A stretch of DNA of 6,844 nucleotides from Streptomyces thinghirensis (lineage in GTDB: Bacteria; Actinomycetota; Actinomycetia; Streptomycetales; Streptomycetaceae), in contig JAKFGP010000038.1 in the NCBI GenBank assembly GCA_021502835.1, positions 1 through 6,844 of the forward strand, in the 5' to 3' direction. Below are positions 6,365 to 6,844 of the stretch, in pieces. Numbering within the stretch: the stretch's first letter is position 1; every line of letters begins with the position of its first letter. The notes beneath the pieces were generated by a model. The model was not told the origin of the DNA. It did no database searches and saw nothing but the letters and a program-made list of their open reading frames with translations. Both the position numbers and the translations under genes were made by a program.

Positions 6365-6532
6365 ATGCACGTTCACGTGTACGCCGACAACCGGCTCGCC
6401 GCGCTCGCGGCAACGACCCCAGAGATGCTGCAGCGGACGCTGGCCGAGCCCGGATCAGGCCTCGCCCTCGTCAGACCGCTGCCCAATCAGAGGTATTGGA
6501 TGGTTCATGGGGAATTCCAGGAGCCGGTTTGA
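6365..6532 (+). CDS. Small hypothetical protein, 55 codons
   Basis: I do not recognise this protein. It reads MHVHVYADNRLAALAA, TTPEMLQRTLAEPGSGLA, LVRPLPNQRYWMVHGEFQEP and ends in Val before TGA 6530-6532. Composition and third-position GC look coding, and the frame is open upstream to before 6203, but the terminator at 6217-6269 lies in that extension, so a start before it is unlikely. ATG 6365 is the first ATG after the terminator in this frame, yet it lacks a ribosome-binding site; the AGGAAG at about 6330 would better suit a non-ATG start just upstream, which would add LHVHPYAA and duplicate the His-rich HVHPYA/HVHVYA pattern. No signal peptide or membrane segment is visible. It may be an intact small gene or a fragment of a decayed one. 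Confidence 0.4.
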   Translation: MHVHVYADNRLAALAATTPEMLQRTLAEPGSGLALVRPLPNQRYWMVHGEFQEPV

Positions 6533-6844
6533 GCGCTCAGTGAAGCCATTCGCCGGAAACGCGGCTTATGCGGCAATCGACAGAGCAGTAATGCGCCGGT
6601 TCCCTTCCAAGGGCTCCTGTCTCATTCAGAAACCTGACCGGTTCACACCGAGTTGAGAACGCACGCCCCGGTGCACCCAGCACTCCCCGCACACGCCCTG
6701 CTCAGTCCGGCCGCCGCCACGTACGCAGACACTCATGCAGCCCTCACGGCCCTACCCCAGCGCAGACAACCGAGAAACAAACGCTCACTAAGAGGTCGTT
6801 TTCATCTGACTTGCTCTCGTTTCGAGGCTGGTTTCCAGGCTGGC
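6533..6844. other. Stretch without a supportable gene, right window edge
   Basis: No frame here shows recognisable protein motifs. On the minus strand a short frame enters from the right edge and ends at a TAG (6790-6788) after the residues ASLETSLETRASQMKTTS; it could be the C-terminus of a gene lying mostly outside the window, with a small internal duplication (SLET twice), but it is too short to assign. Confidence 0.35.

Noticed and set aside
1..6844. CRISPR arrays, tRNA or rRNA genes
   Set aside because: No regularly spaced direct repeats, cloverleaf-like segments or conserved rRNA stretches were seen on either strand by eye.

Overview
The window is very GC-rich and its recognisable proteins resemble Streptomyces and related actinomycete families (a DUF6233-like protein, an IS3-family transposase ending in a TPVEY motif, a T-N11-A LysR operator), so a Streptomyces-type chromosome arm or plasmid accessory region is the likely source. 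No full-length intact gene of known family is present. Every recognisable gene is split over two or three reading frames and is annotated here as a pseudogene. Many breaks are single-base changes in or next to short homopolymers, so base-calling error must be separated from real decay.

Left part (1-1504): a minus-strand 3-oxoadipate enol-lactonase-like (pcaD-like) alpha/beta-hydrolase, cut by the window edge, is divergent from a plus-strand LysR-type regulator. A perfect T-N11-A dyad lies between them, the classical regulator/target layout.

Middle-left (1578-2480): minus-strand remnants of an actinomycete hypothetical protein and, beyond it, what looks like the C-terminal tail of a tyrosine recombinase. 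A plus-strand DUF6233-like remnant runs head-to-head with them. They look like leftovers of an integrated element.

Centre (2523-4986): a nested transposon. An IS3-family element (orfA and orfB on the minus strand, 25-bp imperfect terminal inverted repeats) is interrupted near the 3' end of orfB by an IS630-family element (2612-3783) flanked by a duplicated TA. Removing the inserted element and one TA restores the IS3 transposase C-terminus in frame.

Right part (4987-6844): about 480 bases with no gene I can support; then a broken gene joining a cytidine-deaminase-like domain to an ASCH-like domain, followed by a strong hairpin plus T-run terminator; then a 55-codon ORF of unknown function; then sequence with no supported gene. 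The deaminase-ASCH combination is the most unusual biological feature: deamination of a nucleoside or base next to a domain class that includes N4-acetylcytidine amidohydrolase.
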